From the NCBI RefSeq assembly GCF_902463975.1, contig NZ_CABQHJ010000035.1, positions 1 through 33,134 on the forward strand: a stretch of DNA of 33,134 bases, written 5' to 3'. Below are positions 8,490 through 16,496 of the stretch, piece after piece; position 1 is the stretch's first letter; the number at the start of each line of letters is the position of its first letter. Position numbers and translations under genes: made by a program. This stretch comes from Phascolarctobacterium_A sp902463975. GTDB taxonomy: Bacteria > Bacillota > Negativicutes > Acidaminococcales > Acidaminococcaceae. The notes below the pieces were generated by a model, which saw only the letters and a program-made list of their open reading frames with translations, made no database searches and was not told where the DNA came from.

Positions 8490-9965
8490 ATGTTAACATA
8501 TATTTTGATACTGTTATGCCTGCCACCCTTGTGCGCGGTGCTGGCACTGGCTGCGGGCTTCGGCAATAATATCCTGCATTGGCTGCACCGCCTGACGGCA
8601 ACTGCGGTAGGTGTGTGCGTGGCGCTGATGGCAAAGTCCTTTAATCCTGCTGTGCCCTATGTTGATGATTATTTTTACATTGATGCGCTGAATATGTGGG
8701 TAATCATTATCATTACCACACTTTATCTGGCAGCAACCTGGACTGCGCGTAATTATCTTACGCGTGAGGAGCGCTGCGGCGTACTTAAGGGCGAGCAGCT
8801 GCAGACCGGCCGTTACTTTGCGCTGATGCAGCTTTTCTGCTGGACCATGTTCATCGTACTGCTGGTAAAAAACCTGGGCCTGATGTGGGTTGCCATCGAA
8901 GCGACAACCTTAATCAGTGCGCTGCTTATTTCCTTTAAATTTACCCGCGCTGCTTTGGAAGCAACGTGGAAATATATCATGGTTTGTACCGTCGGCATTT
9001 GCTTGGCGCTTTTGGGTACACTGGTTCTGTATTATGCGCAGCTTGATGCTTTGGGCGGCGAAAAGGCGCTCAGCTGGCTGTACCTGCATGAGCATGCCAA
9101 CAGCCTGAACCCGGCTATGACTAAGCTGGCGCTGCTGTTTATCGTTATCGGTTACGGTACGAAGGCAGGCATGGCGCCGATGCATACCTGGCTGCCTGAT
9201 GCCTATGCCGAGGCTCCGTCACTTACCAGCGGTATGCTGAGCGGTGCGCTCTGCAGCTGTGCGATTTACGTATTACTGCGTAATCTGGTTATCCTGCTGC
9301 CGACAGCAGGCGCTGCGATGATGAGCAGCATGCTGCTGTTCTTTGCTGTGCTGACTGTGGCGATTGCCGTGCCGTTCGTTGTTGTACAGCGTGACGTTAA
9401 GCGTATTCTGGCGTATTCCTCTATGGAAAACATCGGCATTATGGTTGCCGGTATCGGCGTATTTTCTGCCTTCTCCCTGAAGGCTGTGATGCTGCATATG
9501 TACAGTCATGCAATGATTAAGTTCGTGCTGTTCTATATTGCCGGCACTATTATCCAGGAATACCAGACACGCAATATGATGCGTATTCACGGTATGATTA
9601 AGGATGTGCCGCATACAGCAACCTTCTGGCTTACCGGTATGCTGGGTATTTTGGGCCTGCCGCCGATGGGCCTTTTCTTCAGTAAGTTTTACATTATGGC
9701 AGCTATGTTCCGTGAAGGCCATTGGGTAGCAGGCAGTCTGCTGATTATTCTGCTGGCCGGTGTGCTGATTGGTATTTTGTACCATGGTATGCGTATGCTG
9801 TGTGATAAATCTAAGCGTCAGCCCTTGGGCGATTTGCTGGGAGCAACCGACGTGCCTGTGCTGGCAGCGCTGCTGCTTTTGACCTGCGTAGTGGGTGCAG
9901 GCTTTGAAAATATTCCCTGGCTCAACAATCTGCTGAACCAGGCTGTGCGGATTATAGGAGGCTGA
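8490..9965 (+). CDS. hyfF: Hydrogenase-4 subunit F-like, antiporter-type membrane subunit
   Basis: A 491-residue multi-spanning protein of the NuoN/NuoM/HyfF antiporter-like family (E. coli HyfF, 526). Signatures are the MHTWLPDAYAEAPSLTSGMLSG motif region, DVKRILAYSSMENIG, and a conserved glutamate in MWVAIEATTLISALL. The last is the position used for ion transfer in this family. It is the second antiporter-like subunit of this operon. E. coli hyf has a third (HyfD), which is absent here. It follows hyfE by eight bases and precedes the large subunit by four. Confidence 0.92.
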   Translation: MLTYILILLCLPPLCAVLALAAGFGNNILHWLHRLTATAVGVCVALMAKSFNPAVPYVDDYFYIDALNMWVIIIITTLYLAATWTARNYLTREERCGVLKGEQLQTGRYFALMQLFCWTMFIVLLVKNLGLMWVAIEATTLISALLISFKFTRAALEATWKYIMVCTVGICLALLGTLVLYYAQLDALGGEKALSWLYLHEHANSLNPAMTKLALLFIVIGYGTKAGMAPMHTWLPDAYAEAPSLTSGMLSGALCSCAIYVLLRNLVILLPTAGAAMMSSMLLFFAVLTVAIAVPFVVVQRDVKRILAYSSMENIGIMVAGIGVFSAFSLKAVMLHMYSHAMIKFVLFYIAGTIIQEYQTRNMMRIHGMIKDVPHTATFWLTGMLGILGLPPMGLFFSKFYIMAAMFREGHWVAGSLLIILLAGVLIGILYHGMRMLCDKSKRQPLGDLLGATDVPVLAALLLLTCVVGAGFENIPWLNNLLNQAVRIIGG

Positions 9966-9969
9966 GATA

Positions 9970-11478
9970 ATGCTAGTTAAACCGGAAAATTTGCGTGGTG
10001 CTGCCAATATCTGCAGCGACAGCGGCAAGCGTCCGCTGGCTGCTATGTTTGGCGCAGACGAAACGCTGCAGGGCGGCGGTCTGGCCATCTACTGCCTGTT
10101 CTATAATGCTGAAAAACGTGATATAGATGTTTTGAAGGCTCCGTTCCCCGCGGACGGTCCGCTGGAATATCAGTCACTGACTACGCTGCTGCCGGCTGCT
10201 GCCTGGTATGAGCGCGAGCTGCATGATATGTTCGGCTTCGAGCCGCAGGGACATCCCGATATGCGTCCGCTGGTGCTGCATGAGAGCTTTCCCGAAGGCT
10301 TTCATCCGCTGCTGAAAAAATATCCCAAGGATTATGATGCACGCGGACATCGTGAATACGAAATGCTTACCTCACAGGGCGAAGGCCTCTTTGAGGTTCC
10401 TGTAGGACCTATTCACGCAGGCATCATCGAGCCCGGTCATTTCCGTTTCAGTCAGGCCGGTGAGGCTATGCTGCAGCTTGATGCCAAGCTGTTCTTTACC
10501 CACCGTGGTATTGAAAAGGCTGCCGAAGGCCTTACGCCGATGGAGGCGCTGCCGATTGTAGAACGCATCTGCGGTGCCTGCAGTGTAGCCAATACGCTGA
10601 GCTTCTGTCAGGCGGTAGAAAAATGCTCGGAGGCAGAGGTGCCTTACCGTGCGTGGTTAATTCGTACACTGGCTGCGGAGATGGAGCGCTTGTATAACCA
10701 TGTGGGCGATACGGGCAATATCTGCGCCGGTGTCGGCTTCTCGCCTGTAATCAGCATGGGTACGCGTCTGAAGGAATACTTGATGCAGCTCAACGAAATG
10801 CTGGCAGGCAACCGTTTCTTGCGCGGTCTGATTATCCCCGGCGGTGTGCAGTATGATGTTACCGATGCTATGCTGGAGGAAATCGAGGAGGTTCTGCGTG
10901 AGGTAGAAGCTGTTTATGCCGATATGGTACATATCATGTGGGAGCAGGCGAACTTCGTCAACCGTATCCGTACTACCGGCAGAGTACGTCAGGAAACTGC
11001 CTTTGATCTGGCTATGGTAGGCGTGGGTGCGCGTGCCAGCGGCAGTAACCGTGACAGCCGTAAGGATATCGGCTACGGTATTTATGATGAGCTTGATTTT
11101 GAGGTTATTACGGAAACAGCGGGTGATGTCGAAGCACGCATTAAGGTGCGTATCGGTGAGGTTGCCCAAAGCCTGAAGCTGGTGCGTCAGCTTATCAGCA
11201 AGCTGCGCCGCAATGCGGAAACGCAGCTGGCGGCAGAGCTGGGCGAGCTGCAGCAGGAGGAAGGTCATTTTACCTGGGGCATCAGCGAATCTGCCCGCGG
11301 TGATAATCTGCATTGCCTGCTGCTGGACAAGGAAGGCCGCATAGACCGCCTGTTTGTGCGCAGTGCCTCCTATCCTAACTGGCCGGCGCTGACTGTGGCA
11401 GTACAGGGCGACATCATTCCGGACTTTCCGTTAATAAATAAGAGCTTTGAGTTATGCTATGCCTGCATAGACCGCTAA
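9970..11478 (+). CDS. hyfG: Group 4 [NiFe]-hydrogenase large subunit (NuoC-NuoD-type fusion, HycE/HyfG-like)
   Basis: A 502-residue catalytic subunit. Residues ~1-110 are NuoC-like (WYERELHDMFGFEPQGHPD near 79-97). The rest is NuoD/large-subunit-like. The N-terminal [NiFe] motif is RICGAC (Cys201, Cys204) and the C-terminal one is CYAC (Cys496, Cys499), so all four metal-binding cysteines are present. Two positions differ from the textbook motifs. The histidine of RxCGxCxxxH is Asn208, and the usual DP before the last CxxC is Glu494-Leu495. The protein ends three residues after the last Cys. A C-terminal peptide to be removed by a maturation protease is therefore lacking or very short. GGAGG lies nine bases before the ATG. 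It probably oxidises or evolves H2 coupled to ferredoxin and ion pumping. Confidence 0.9.
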   Translation: MLVKPENLRGAANICSDSGKRPLAAMFGADETLQGGGLAIYCLFYNAEKRDIDVLKAPFPADGPLEYQSLTTLLPAAAWYERELHDMFGFEPQGHPDMRPLVLHESFPEGFHPLLKKYPKDYDARGHREYEMLTSQGEGLFEVPVGPIHAGIIEPGHFRFSQAGEAMLQLDAKLFFTHRGIEKAAEGLTPMEALPIVERICGACSVANTLSFCQAVEKCSEAEVPYRAWLIRTLAAEMERLYNHVGDTGNICAGVGFSPVISMGTRLKEYLMQLNEMLAGNRFLRGLIIPGGVQYDVTDAMLEEIEEVLREVEAVYADMVHIMWEQANFVNRIRTTGRVRQETAFDLAMVGVGARASGSNRDSRKDIGYGIYDELDFEVITETAGDVEARIKVRIGEVAQSLKLVRQLISKLRRNAETQLAAELGELQQEEGHFTWGISESARGDNLHCLLLDKEGRIDRLFVRSASYPNWPALTVAVQGDIIPDFPLINKSFELCYACIDR

Positions 11479-11490
11479 GGAGGTGGCAAG

Positions 11491-12213
11491 ATGTTAAAAA
11501 TGCTGGAGGCAATTCTTCACGGAAAGATTGCTACCGAAAATATTGATACTACGGGCCACAAGCGTCTGCGCGGTCAGCTGCAGTGCGACGGCAGCTGCGA
11601 CGGCTGCGGTGCCTGTGCCGCTGCCTGCCCGGTAGGAGCTGTGAGCGTGGCTGACGGTAAAGCAAAAATAGATTACAGTAAGTGCGTTTTCTGCGGTCGC
11701 TGTGTAGAGGCCTGCGCGCGTAAGGCGCTGGTGCACACGAATCATGATGCTTTGGCGCAGATTCTGGCTGACAGTGCCGTGCAGGTAAGCGAAGCAGTCA
11801 CAGCGAAGCTGGGACGCTCTCTGCATGTACGTCATCTTGACGCTGGCAGCTGCAATGCCTGCGATTTTGAGCTGGGTGCGATGAGTAATCCTGTTTATGA
11901 TTTGCACCGTTACGGTATCGCCTTCGTTGCTTCTCCGCGTCATGCGGATATGCTGATGGTTACCGGCGTGGTTACGCGCAACCTGGAGCAGGCGCTGCGT
12001 ATGACCTATGACGCTATGCCTGAACCGAAAATGGTTATGGCCTGCGGTGCCTGTGCCTGTGGCGGCGAAACCTATGGCTGCACTTATGCTGTTGTGGGAC
12101 GTGCAGCTGACGTGGTGCCGGTTGATATTGCTGTGCCCGGATGCCCGCCACGACCGGCTGCGATTATTGTGGCTTTGTGTGCTGCGGCAGATATGCTGAA
12201 GGAAAGAATGTAA
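11491..12213 (+). CDS. hyfI: Fusion of 2x[4Fe-4S] ferredoxin (HyfH-like) and hydrogenase small subunit (HyfI-like)
   Basis: A 240-residue iron-sulfur protein. Residues ~30-80 form a two-cluster ferredoxin domain, with cysteines 36, 39, 42 and 46 and cysteines 65, 68, 71 and 75. Residues ~110-240 form a NuoB/HycG-type small subunit whose proximal [4Fe-4S] cluster would be held by Cys121, Cys124, Cys188 and Cys218 (CNAC, GACACGG and PGCPP motifs). In E. coli hyf and hyc these are two separate proteins (HyfH/HycF and HyfI/HycG). Electrons would pass from the ferredoxin clusters to the proximal cluster and the NiFe site of the large subunit. It is the last gene of the operon, 12 bases after hyfG and just before a strong terminator. 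No formate dehydrogenase or maturation gene follows. Confidence 0.9.
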   Translation: MLKMLEAILHGKIATENIDTTGHKRLRGQLQCDGSCDGCGACAAACPVGAVSVADGKAKIDYSKCVFCGRCVEACARKALVHTNHDALAQILADSAVQVSEAVTAKLGRSLHVRHLDAGSCNACDFELGAMSNPVYDLHRYGIAFVASPRHADMLMVTGVVTRNLEQALRMTYDAMPEPKMVMACGACACGGETYGCTYAVVGRAADVVPVDIAVPGCPPRPAAIIVALCAAADMLKERM

Positions 12214-12222
12214 CCTTGTTTT

Positions 12223-12269
12223 AAAAAAGAATTAATCAGTATTTTATTACACTGATTAATTCTTTTTTT
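12223..12269. terminator. Strong bidirectional terminator after the hydrogenase operon
   Basis: An 18-bp perfect stem (12223-12240 with 12251-12268) closes a 10-base loop. The flanks are A-rich on the left and T-rich on the right, so it can end transcription from either side. Confidence 0.92.
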
Positions 12270-12281
12270 GCATTTTTATAC

Positions 12282-12310
12282 TTGTACTCTGCTGTAATAC
12301 GTGATAATAT
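12282..12310 (+). promoter_or_regulatory. Predicted promoter of the GNAT gene
   Basis: TTGTAC (12282-12287), 17 bases, TAATAT (12305-12310), with TG one base ahead of the -10 box. The leader to the ATG would be about 55 bases and shows no clear structure. Confidence 0.5.
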
Positions 12311-12371
12311 ATAGAAAATCAGTTACGTTCGATAAACTGATATGGGGAAACCAAATGAGGGGGTTTGAAAA

Positions 12372-12857
12372 ATGATTGTTTTTAGACCGGCAACTTTCAG
12401 CGATGTAGAACATATACACAAATTGCTGAATTATTATGCAAAGGAAGGCTTGATGCTGCCACGTGCGCGCAATGCGATTTACGAGAATCTGCGCGATTAT
12501 ATTTTAGCGGTGGAAAACAACCGTCTGTTGGGCTGCGGCGCGCTGCATTTTGTCTGGGACCGCTTTGCGGAAATCCGCTCGCTGGCGGTGGAACCGAGCC
12601 TGCAGAAAACAGGCATAGGCCGTCAGCTGGTGGAGCATTTGGAAAAGGAGGGCATTGAGCGCGGAGTGACGATGTTTTTCACTCTTACCTATCAGCCGGG
12701 ATTTTTTGCCAAGTGTGATTATATTGAAACGGCTAAGGATAAGCTGCCACAGAAGGTATGGAAGGAATGTGTGTATTGTCCGCAGTATCCATACTGTAAT
12801 GAGATTGCTTTCATCAAGACAACAGTTGATTATGAGCCGTCGCAAATTAAATTTTAA
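12372..12857 (+). CDS. argA: GNAT acetyltransferase, short ArgA-type N-acetylglutamate synthase-like
   Basis: A 161-residue GNAT-fold protein. The acetyl-CoA loop is QKTGIG near residues 78-83, after the strand EIRSLAVEP. The N-terminal FRPATFSDVEHIHKLL and GLMLPRARNAIYENLRDY, and the C-terminal LPQKVWKECVYCPQYPYCNE, match the short stand-alone amino-acid N-acetyltransferases of Firmicutes and actinobacteria. These acetylate glutamate for arginine synthesis. No other arginine gene is adjacent, so the substrate is inferred from family resemblance. GAGGGGG lies about nine bases before the ATG. It is monocistronic, with its own promoter and terminator. Confidence 0.75.
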   Translation: MIVFRPATFSDVEHIHKLLNYYAKEGLMLPRARNAIYENLRDYILAVENNRLLGCGALHFVWDRFAEIRSLAVEPSLQKTGIGRQLVEHLEKEGIERGVTMFFTLTYQPGFFAKCDYIETAKDKLPQKVWKECVYCPQYPYCNEIAFIKTTVDYEPSQIKF

Positions 12858-12863
12858 TTTTAA

Positions 12864-12929
12864 GGGCTGCCGAGAGCATTTTGTCATCGCTGATGACGAG
12901 GCTGCGCTGAGGGCAGCTCTTTTATTTTT
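12864..12929 (+). terminator. Terminator of the GNAT gene with an inner hairpin
   Basis: GGGCTGCC (12864-12871) pairs with GGCAGCTC (12912-12919), followed by TTTTATTTTT. A second perfect hairpin, GTCATC-GCT-GATGAC, sits inside the loop at 12883-12897. Confidence 0.65.
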
Positions 12930-12967
12930 GCGCCTTGAATGGTACAATAAAAAGGCAGAGTATAAAT

Positions 12968-12997
12968 TTTACACGGTAATTTTACTGTTGTTATACC
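12968..12997 (+). promoter_or_regulatory. Possible promoter of the exonuclease III gene
   Basis: TTTACA (12968-12973), 18 bases, TATACC (12992-12997). Both boxes are imperfect. The start codon at 13028 has GAGG about ten bases upstream. Confidence 0.35.
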
Positions 12998-13027
12998 GGA
13001 TAAATTAATGGAAAAGAGGTTGAATTT

Positions 13028-13780
13028 ATGAAATTATATTCCTGGAATGTTAACGGCTTGCGTGCCTGCATGACGAAGGGCTTTGCTGAATTTTTGCAAG
13101 AGGCTGCGCCGGATATTATTTGTCTGCAGGAAACGAAGATGCAGCGCGAGCAGGCGGATTTTGTATTCCCCGGTTATGAGGAGTATTGGAACAGTGCGGA
13201 GCGTAAGGGCTACAGCGGTACTGCTGTTTTTACGAAGGTTAAGCCTTTGGCTGTTACCTATGGTCTGGGACAGGAGGAGCACGATAAGGAAGGGCGTGTG
13301 ATAACGCTGGAGTTTGAGAGCTTTTATCTGGTGACGGTGTATACGCCTAATTCCAAGGATGGCCTGGCGCGTCTTGATTACCGCATGGTGTGGGAGGATG
13401 TGTTCCGTGCTTATCTGCAGGAGCTGGATGCTAAGAAGCCTGTTGTTGTCTGCGGTGATCTGAATGTGGCGGCTGAGGAGATTGACTTGAAGAATCCTAA
13501 GACTAACCGCAAGAATGCAGGCTTTACGGATGAGGAGCGTGCTAAGTTCCGTGAGCTGAAGGCTGCGGGCTTTACGGACAGCTTCCGTTATCTGCATCCG
13601 GAGGAGGTTAAGTACAGCTGGTGGAGCTATCGCTTTAAGGCGCGTGAGAAGAATGCGGGTTGGCGTATTGATTATTTTGTGGTTTCGGACAGAATTGCGG
13701 CTAAGCTGCAGAGCGCGGAGATTCACAATGAGGTTTTCGGCAGCGACCATTGTCCGGTAAGTGTTGAGCTGGATGTGTAA
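13028..13780 (+). CDS. xth: Exodeoxyribonuclease III (AP endonuclease family)
   Basis: A 250-residue metal-dependent endonuclease/exonuclease/phosphatase-fold enzyme. It cuts DNA at abasic sites and trims 3' ends in base excision repair. Motifs in order are WNVNGLRA (6-13), LQETK with the metal ligand Glu35, VYTPNS, CGDLNVA, GWRIDYF near residue 215, and SDH (239-241), the catalytic Asp-His pair. The length is normal for ExoA/Xth. It is followed by a large palindromic element and then uvrB, so two repair genes are neighbours, although the element makes co-transcription doubtful. Confidence 0.95.
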   Translation: MKLYSWNVNGLRACMTKGFAEFLQEAAPDIICLQETKMQREQADFVFPGYEEYWNSAERKGYSGTAVFTKVKPLAVTYGLGQEEHDKEGRVITLEFESFYLVTVYTPNSKDGLARLDYRMVWEDVFRAYLQELDAKKPVVVCGDLNVAAEEIDLKNPKTNRKNAGFTDEERAKFRELKAAGFTDSFRYLHPEEVKYSWWSYRFKAREKNAGWRIDYFVVSDRIAAKLQSAEIHNEVFGSDHCPVSVELDV

Positions 13781-13798
13781 GGGGGAGCTGCTGGCGTC

Positions 13799-14116
13799 GC
13801 AATTGTATATCGTTTCAATCAGAGCAATTTCTTAACGCAAATTTCGTGTGGAACCAAGACGAAGCGGCGCAAAACTTGCGCTATGCTGACAAATGCTACT
13901 ATAAAAATAAGGCATAGCGCTCAGACATTGCGCCCCTTAGCGGTTCGTGTCAAGCCAATCAGCTGCGCTCTGTGAGCTTGCTTCTTGGGACACTATCGCA
14001 TGGCGCGCATAAACCAATCAGCATCGTCCTACGGACTTGCTTCTTGGATGCGCCCGCATGTGGTTCCAAACACTCATTTGCTAAAATTGCTATTCATTAC
14101 ACGATATAACAATTGC
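13799..14116. repeat. Large imperfect palindrome with three internal stem-loops (MITE-like or structured RNA)
   Basis: The whole xth-uvrB gap (about 380 bases) is non-coding. The left arm 13799-13856 is matched by the reverse complement of 14061-14116, starting GCAATTG and ending at GGAACCA, with several mismatches and indels. Three arms lie between them. Arm 1 is GGCGCAA (13866-13872)/TTGCGCC (13928-13934), enclosing GCGCTATGC (13878-13886)/GCATAGCGC (13912-13920). Arm 2 is GTGTC (13947-13951)/GACAC (13989-13993). Arm 3 is GCGCAT (14005-14010)/ATGCGC (14048-14053). Arms 2 and 3 share CCAATCAGC, 13-14 variable bases and CTTGCTTCTTGG, so they are diverged copies 59 bases apart. It has no reading frame worth naming. 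It could be a miniature transposon, a cruciform-forming DNA element or a structured RNA. Confidence 0.8.
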
Positions 14117-14164
14117 TCGTTTTATACTTAATTTTTACGGTTTGTTTTTTAGTTGGTGATGAAC

Positions 14165-16177
14165 ATGGATTTTAAAATTCAGGCTCCGTTTGAGCCTGCC
14201 GGCGACCAGCCGCAGGCGATTGCCAAGCTGGCGGAGGGTGTGGAGCAGGGCCTGCGCACGCAGGTGCTGCTAGGTGCAACGGGTACGGGCAAGACGTATA
14301 CGATTGCGCAGGTAATCAATAAGGTGCGTAAGCCGACGCTGGTGATTGCGCATAATAAGACGTTGGCGGCACAACTGGCGAGTGAGCTGAAGGCGTTCTT
14401 CCCAGAGAATGCGGTGGAATATTTTGTTTCGTATTACGATTATTATCAGCCGGAGGCCTATATTCCCCAGTCGGATACGTATATTGAGAAGGATGCTTCG
14501 ATTAACGATGAGATTGATAAGCTGCGCCATAGTGCGACCAGTGCCTTGTTTGAGCGCAGGGATGTTATTATCGTAGCCAGCGTTTCCTGCATTTACGGCT
14601 TAGGTGCGCCGCAGGAGTATTATGATATGGTGCTGTCGCTGCGCTTGGGGCAGATTATCGACCGCCAGAAGATTTTGCATAAGCTGGTGGAGATTCAATA
14701 CAATCGTAATGATATTGATTTTAAGCGTGGCACCTTCCGTGTGCGCGGTGATGTGATTGAGGTTATTCCCGCAGCCTATGGCGAGAAGGCTGTGCGCATT
14801 GAAATGTTCGATGATGAGGTTGACCGCATTGTGGAATTTGATGTGCTGACAGGTGAGATTCTGGCGCAGCGTAACCATGTGGCGATTTTCCCGGCGAGCC
14901 ACTATGTTACGAGCCGTGAGAATCTTGAACGCGCTATGAATGATATTCGCGAGGAGCTGGACGAGCGTCTTGATGAGCTGAATAAGCATGGCAGGCTGTT
15001 GGAGGCACAGCGTCTGGAGCAGCGCACGAATTACGATTTGGAGATGATGCAGGAGATGGGCTATTGTTCCGGCATCGAAAACTATTCGCGCCATCTGGCA
15101 GGACGCAAGGCCGGTGAGCCGCCGTTTACGCTGGTAAATTATTTTCCCAAGGATTTTTTACTGGTTGTTGATGAGTCGCACGTAACACTGCCGCAGATTC
15201 GTGCAATGTATGCCGGTGACCGCTCGCGTAAGGAGATGCTGGTGGAGCATGGCTTCCGTCTGCCGTCGGCCTATGATAACAGACCGCTGACCTTTGACGA
15301 GTTTCAGGCGCAGATCAAGCAGGCGATTTATGTTTCTGCTACGCCGGCGAAGTATGAGCTGGAGCAGGCAGATAATGTCGTTGAGCAGATTATCCGCCCG
15401 ACAGGCCTGTTGGACCCGCAGATTGAAATCCGCCCGATTAAGGGACAGATAGATGATTTACTGGGCGAAATCAACAAGGTTGCCGCCGCTGGTGAGCGTG
15501 TGCTGGTGACTACGCTGACGAAGCGCATGGCGGAGGATTTAACAGAATATCTGAAGCAGGCAGGTGTGCGTGTGCGCTATCTGCATTCGGAAATCGCTAC
15601 GATTGAAAGAGCGGAGATTATCGACAGCCTGCGTGCCGGTAAGTTTGATGTGCTGGTAGGCATCAACCTGCTGCGCGAAGGCCTTGATTTGCCGGAGGTG
15701 TCGCTGATTGCGATTCTGGATGCAGACAAGGAAGGCTTTTTGCGCAGTGATACGGCGATGATTCAGACCATCGGCCGTGCTGCGCGTAATGCTCACGGTC
15801 GTGTTATTATGTATGCCGACCGCATTACCGACAGCATGCAGCGGGCGATAGATGAAACCAACCGCCGCCGCGAAAAACAGCAGGCGTACAACGAGGAGCA
15901 CCACATTACGCCGAAAACGATTTATAAGGAGCAGCGCCAGCTGATTAAGCTGACGAAGGTGGCAGACACCGAGGAGGCAACGTCCTATGGCAGCAGCAAG
16001 AAGCTGAAGCAGAAATCAACGAAGGAGCTGAACACGCTGGCCCGCGAGCTGGAAAGACGGATGCAGGAGGCGGCCAAGGCGTTGGACTTCGAGGCGGCGG
16101 CCGAGCTGCGTGACCAGTTGATTATCGTCAAGGGACAGCTGGGACAGAAGCTGGTGCCGAAGAAAAAGAAAAAATAA
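14165..16177 (+). CDS. uvrB: Excinuclease ABC subunit B
   Basis: UvrB is the damage-verifying helicase-like subunit of nucleotide excision repair, loading with UvrA and recruiting UvrC. The protein has about 670 residues, the family norm. It starts MDFKIQAPFEPAGDQPQAI. The Walker A motif GATGTGKT is at residues 37-44 and the beta-hairpin region YYDYYQPEAY lies near residue 95. DEAD-like DESH, helicase motif VI (QTIGRAARN) and a C-terminal UVR domain (about 630-665) follow. I chose ATG 14165. TTG, GTG and ATG codons just upstream (14153, 14156, 14159) would add two to four residues, and GGTGAT fits the chosen ATG only with a short gap. uvrA is not in the window. Confidence 0.97.
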   Translation: MDFKIQAPFEPAGDQPQAIAKLAEGVEQGLRTQVLLGATGTGKTYTIAQVINKVRKPTLVIAHNKTLAAQLASELKAFFPENAVEYFVSYYDYYQPEAYIPQSDTYIEKDASINDEIDKLRHSATSALFERRDVIIVASVSCIYGLGAPQEYYDMVLSLRLGQIIDRQKILHKLVEIQYNRNDIDFKRGTFRVRGDVIEVIPAAYGEKAVRIEMFDDEVDRIVEFDVLTGEILAQRNHVAIFPASHYVTSRENLERAMNDIREELDERLDELNKHGRLLEAQRLEQRTNYDLEMMQEMGYCSGIENYSRHLAGRKAGEPPFTLVNYFPKDFLLVVDESHVTLPQIRAMYAGDRSRKEMLVEHGFRLPSAYDNRPLTFDEFQAQIKQAIYVSATPAKYELEQADNVVEQIIRPTGLLDPQIEIRPIKGQIDDLLGEINKVAAAGERVLVTTLTKRMAEDLTEYLKQAGVRVRYLHSEIATIERAEIIDSLRAGKFDVLVGINLLREGLDLPEVSLIAILDADKEGFLRSDTAMIQTIGRAARNAHGRVIMYADRITDSMQRAIDETNRRREKQQAYNEEHHITPKTIYKEQRQLIKLTKVADTEEATSYGSSKKLKQKSTKELNTLARELERRMQEAAKALDFEAAAELRDQLIIVKGQLGQKLVPKKKKK

Positions 16178-16193
16178 ACGCTGACACAGAAGT

Positions 16194-16222
16194 TTGACTT
16201 TTCCTGTTTGGCGTTATATAAT
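16194..16222 (+). promoter_or_regulatory. Promoter of leuS
   Basis: TTGACT (16194-16199), 17 bases, perfect TATAAT (16217-16222). Transcription would start near 16229 and give a leader of about 268 bases that holds a T-box. A short inverted repeat (AACGC at 16177-16181, GCGTT at 16211-16215) encloses the -35 box. Confidence 0.85.
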
Positions 16223-16228
16223 ATACAA

Positions 16229-16462
16229 GATATTTTTATTCAAATTCTGTGAAGCGGAGCAGTAGTCTGCAGTATCTTTCAGAAAGCCGGCGGTTGATGC
16301 GAGCCGGCAGTTAGGGCAGATGAACTCACCGTGAAGAAGCCGCAAGGAAATGTGCGGACGTGATGCTGCGTTAAGGCTAATTGAGTGGCGGCTGTAGCCG
16401 CAATCAGGGTGGTACCGCGAATTTTTCGTCCCTGACCTTTTTTAAGGTCGGGGATTTTTTAT
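16229..16462 (+). promoter_or_regulatory. T-box riboswitch (leucine, CTC specifier) upstream of leuS
   Basis: The conserved T-box sequence AGGGTGGTACCGCG is at 16406-16419. A terminator follows: CCCTGACCTT and AAGGTCGGGG around a T-rich loop, then TTTTTT at 16455-16460. The antiterminator is formed by the T-box sequence. In Stem I an AGTAG block lies near 16261. The expected GAA-specifier-A context appears as GAACTCA at 16322-16328, which gives CTC (16325-16327), a leucine codon. Uncharged tRNA-Leu would stabilise the antiterminator and allow leuS transcription. The specifier fits the gene downstream. Confidence 0.93.
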
Positions 16463-16496
16463 TTTCGACCAACAATAATACCTGGGAGGTAATGAA

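Noticed and set aside
13799..14116. CRISPR array or tRNA cluster in the xth-uvrB gap
   Set aside because: Only two copies of the internal module exist, and they lie in stem-loops. There are no evenly spaced direct repeats and no cloverleaf with a TTCGA-type arm.
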